DNA of 64,000 nt from NCBI GenBank assembly GCA_963772295.1, contig CAVYWO010000002.1, positions 124,001-188,000 of the forward strand, written 5' to 3'. The position numbers and the translations under genes are program-made. This DNA is from AP-15 sp963772295. GTDB lineage: Bacteria > Pseudomonadota > Alphaproteobacteria > ATCC43930 > CGMCC-115725. The notes under the pieces are model-generated. The model did not search any database, was not told the DNA's origin, and worked only from the letters and a program-made list of their open reading frames with translations. Each line of letters begins with the position of its first letter. Within the stretch, counting starts at the first letter, position 1. Shown piece after piece: positions 63,619-64,000 of this stretch.

Positions 63619-63644
63619 CGACCCTGGTAAGGAAAGCTTTGTGC

Positions 63645-64000
63645 TCAGCAGGCGCTAGAGAGAACCCTAATTGGCTTAGCGTTCAAACCTTTAATTTCAA
63701 CGGCGCCAATGCCCTCCTGAACCGCAGAAGCTAAAGTATGCCCGAAAGCGAGTGCCTCGTAGAAACCACGGGCAAATTCTATTGCCGCATCGTCGTCAAT
63801 GTTTTCTTGCATGCCGACAGTCACAGGAGCAATTGGTTCGGCTAAGGTACTCGCGCTTTTGCAAGCATTCAGCACAACACATTTTACAGACCGGCGGCGC
63901 TTTATTAGATCGGCCACCGCAGTTAATGGAGCCGGTTGTGACCTTTCGCCTAAGGTTTCAAAGACGAGATAACCGATGTCTCCATGACCGGAGAAGTGCA
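63645..64000 (-). CDS. CHAT-domain (caspase-like) protease, C-terminal part, runs off the window
   Basis: The frame is open to the right edge, so only the last 118 residues are visible. They contain the catalytic histidine motif HFSGHGDIGYLVFETLGERS, the catalytic cysteine in KCVVLNACKSASTLAEPIAP, and the family ending VTVGMQENIDDDAAIEFARG, FYEALAFGHTLASAVQEGIG. Both active-site residues are present, about 37 residues apart, so the protease should be active. CHAT proteases act in bacterial cell-death and defence systems, cutting gasdermin-like or other partner proteins. The N-terminal sensor or partner domains lie beyond the window. Confidence 0.88.
   Translation of the reverse strand, partial: HFSGHGDIGYLVFETLGERSQPAPLTAVADLIKRRRSVKCVVLNACKSASTLAEPIAPVTVGMQENIDDDAAIEFARGFYEALAFGHTLASAVQEGIGAVEIKGLNAKPIRVLSSAC

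Overview
The window looks like a chromosomal stretch from a high-GC alphaproteobacterium, most likely Hyphomicrobiales (Rhizobiales). The evidence is a full-length cyclic beta-1,2-glucan synthase of the NdvB/ChvB type, a SUF iron-sulfur operon led by an Rrf2 regulator with an IscR-like cysteine pattern, a pyruvate phosphate dikinase, dodecin, an OFA-family transporter with its small subunit, and codon use typical of that order.

Layout. 0-3.7 kb is decayed: the end of a fatty acid hydroxylase, a resolvase tail, dodecin (intact), a broken molybdenum hydroxylase, a broken universal stress protein, a YaiI-family gene and the C-terminus of a RecD-like helicase. 3.8-24.5 kb is a well kept core: rrf2-sufB-sufC-sufD-sufS-sufU-sufT (minus strand, mostly translationally coupled, with a palindrome upstream that is a good operator candidate), ppdK, a small protein plus a flavin-binding protein, ndvB (8.6 kb, no frameshift) and a GlsB/YeaQ membrane protein. 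Two tRNA-Ser-like remnants in opposite orientation flank the suf region.

24.5-38.9 kb is a mobile, repeat-rich region. It holds an array of related DUF5681-like genes, each next to a copy of a roughly 150-200 bp 'leader' repeat. The same repeat occurs beside every copy or remnant of one serine resolvase in the window (24.9, 43.1 and 59.7 kb). An IS630 element has cut one of the DUF5681-like genes at a TA. Two group II introns with LtrA-type reverse transcriptases sit head to tail, followed by a secreted endonuclease/phosphatase-family protein and a broken tyrosine integrase. 38.9-42.1 kb carries an intact FitAB-like toxin-antitoxin pair behind a perfect 12-bp-arm palindrome, a TonB-domain protein and a frameshifted di-haem oxidoreductase.

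42.1-55.3 kb mixes junk with functional genes: an EmrAB-like efflux pair (emrB has a one-base frameshift), a graveyard of gene fragments at 49.2-49.9 kb, a multiply frameshifted dipZ beside an intact msrB, an aldo/keto reductase and an OFA transporter. 55.3-60 kb is again mobile: an integrase C-terminus, a frameshifted ParA, six 14-bp tandem repeats beside an unrecognised 251-residue gene, and resolvase remnants.

60.2-64 kb at the right edge looks like the start of a defence island: a HEPN-domain protein with the R-x4-H ribonuclease motif (apparently frameshifted), an HNH endonuclease and, running off the window, the C-terminus of a CHAT (caspase-like) protease with its SGHG histidine and NAC cysteine motifs. 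The CHAT gene and its unseen neighbours, and the leader/resolvase/DUF5681 cassette array, are the best candidates for undescribed biology. No CRISPR array or rRNA was seen.
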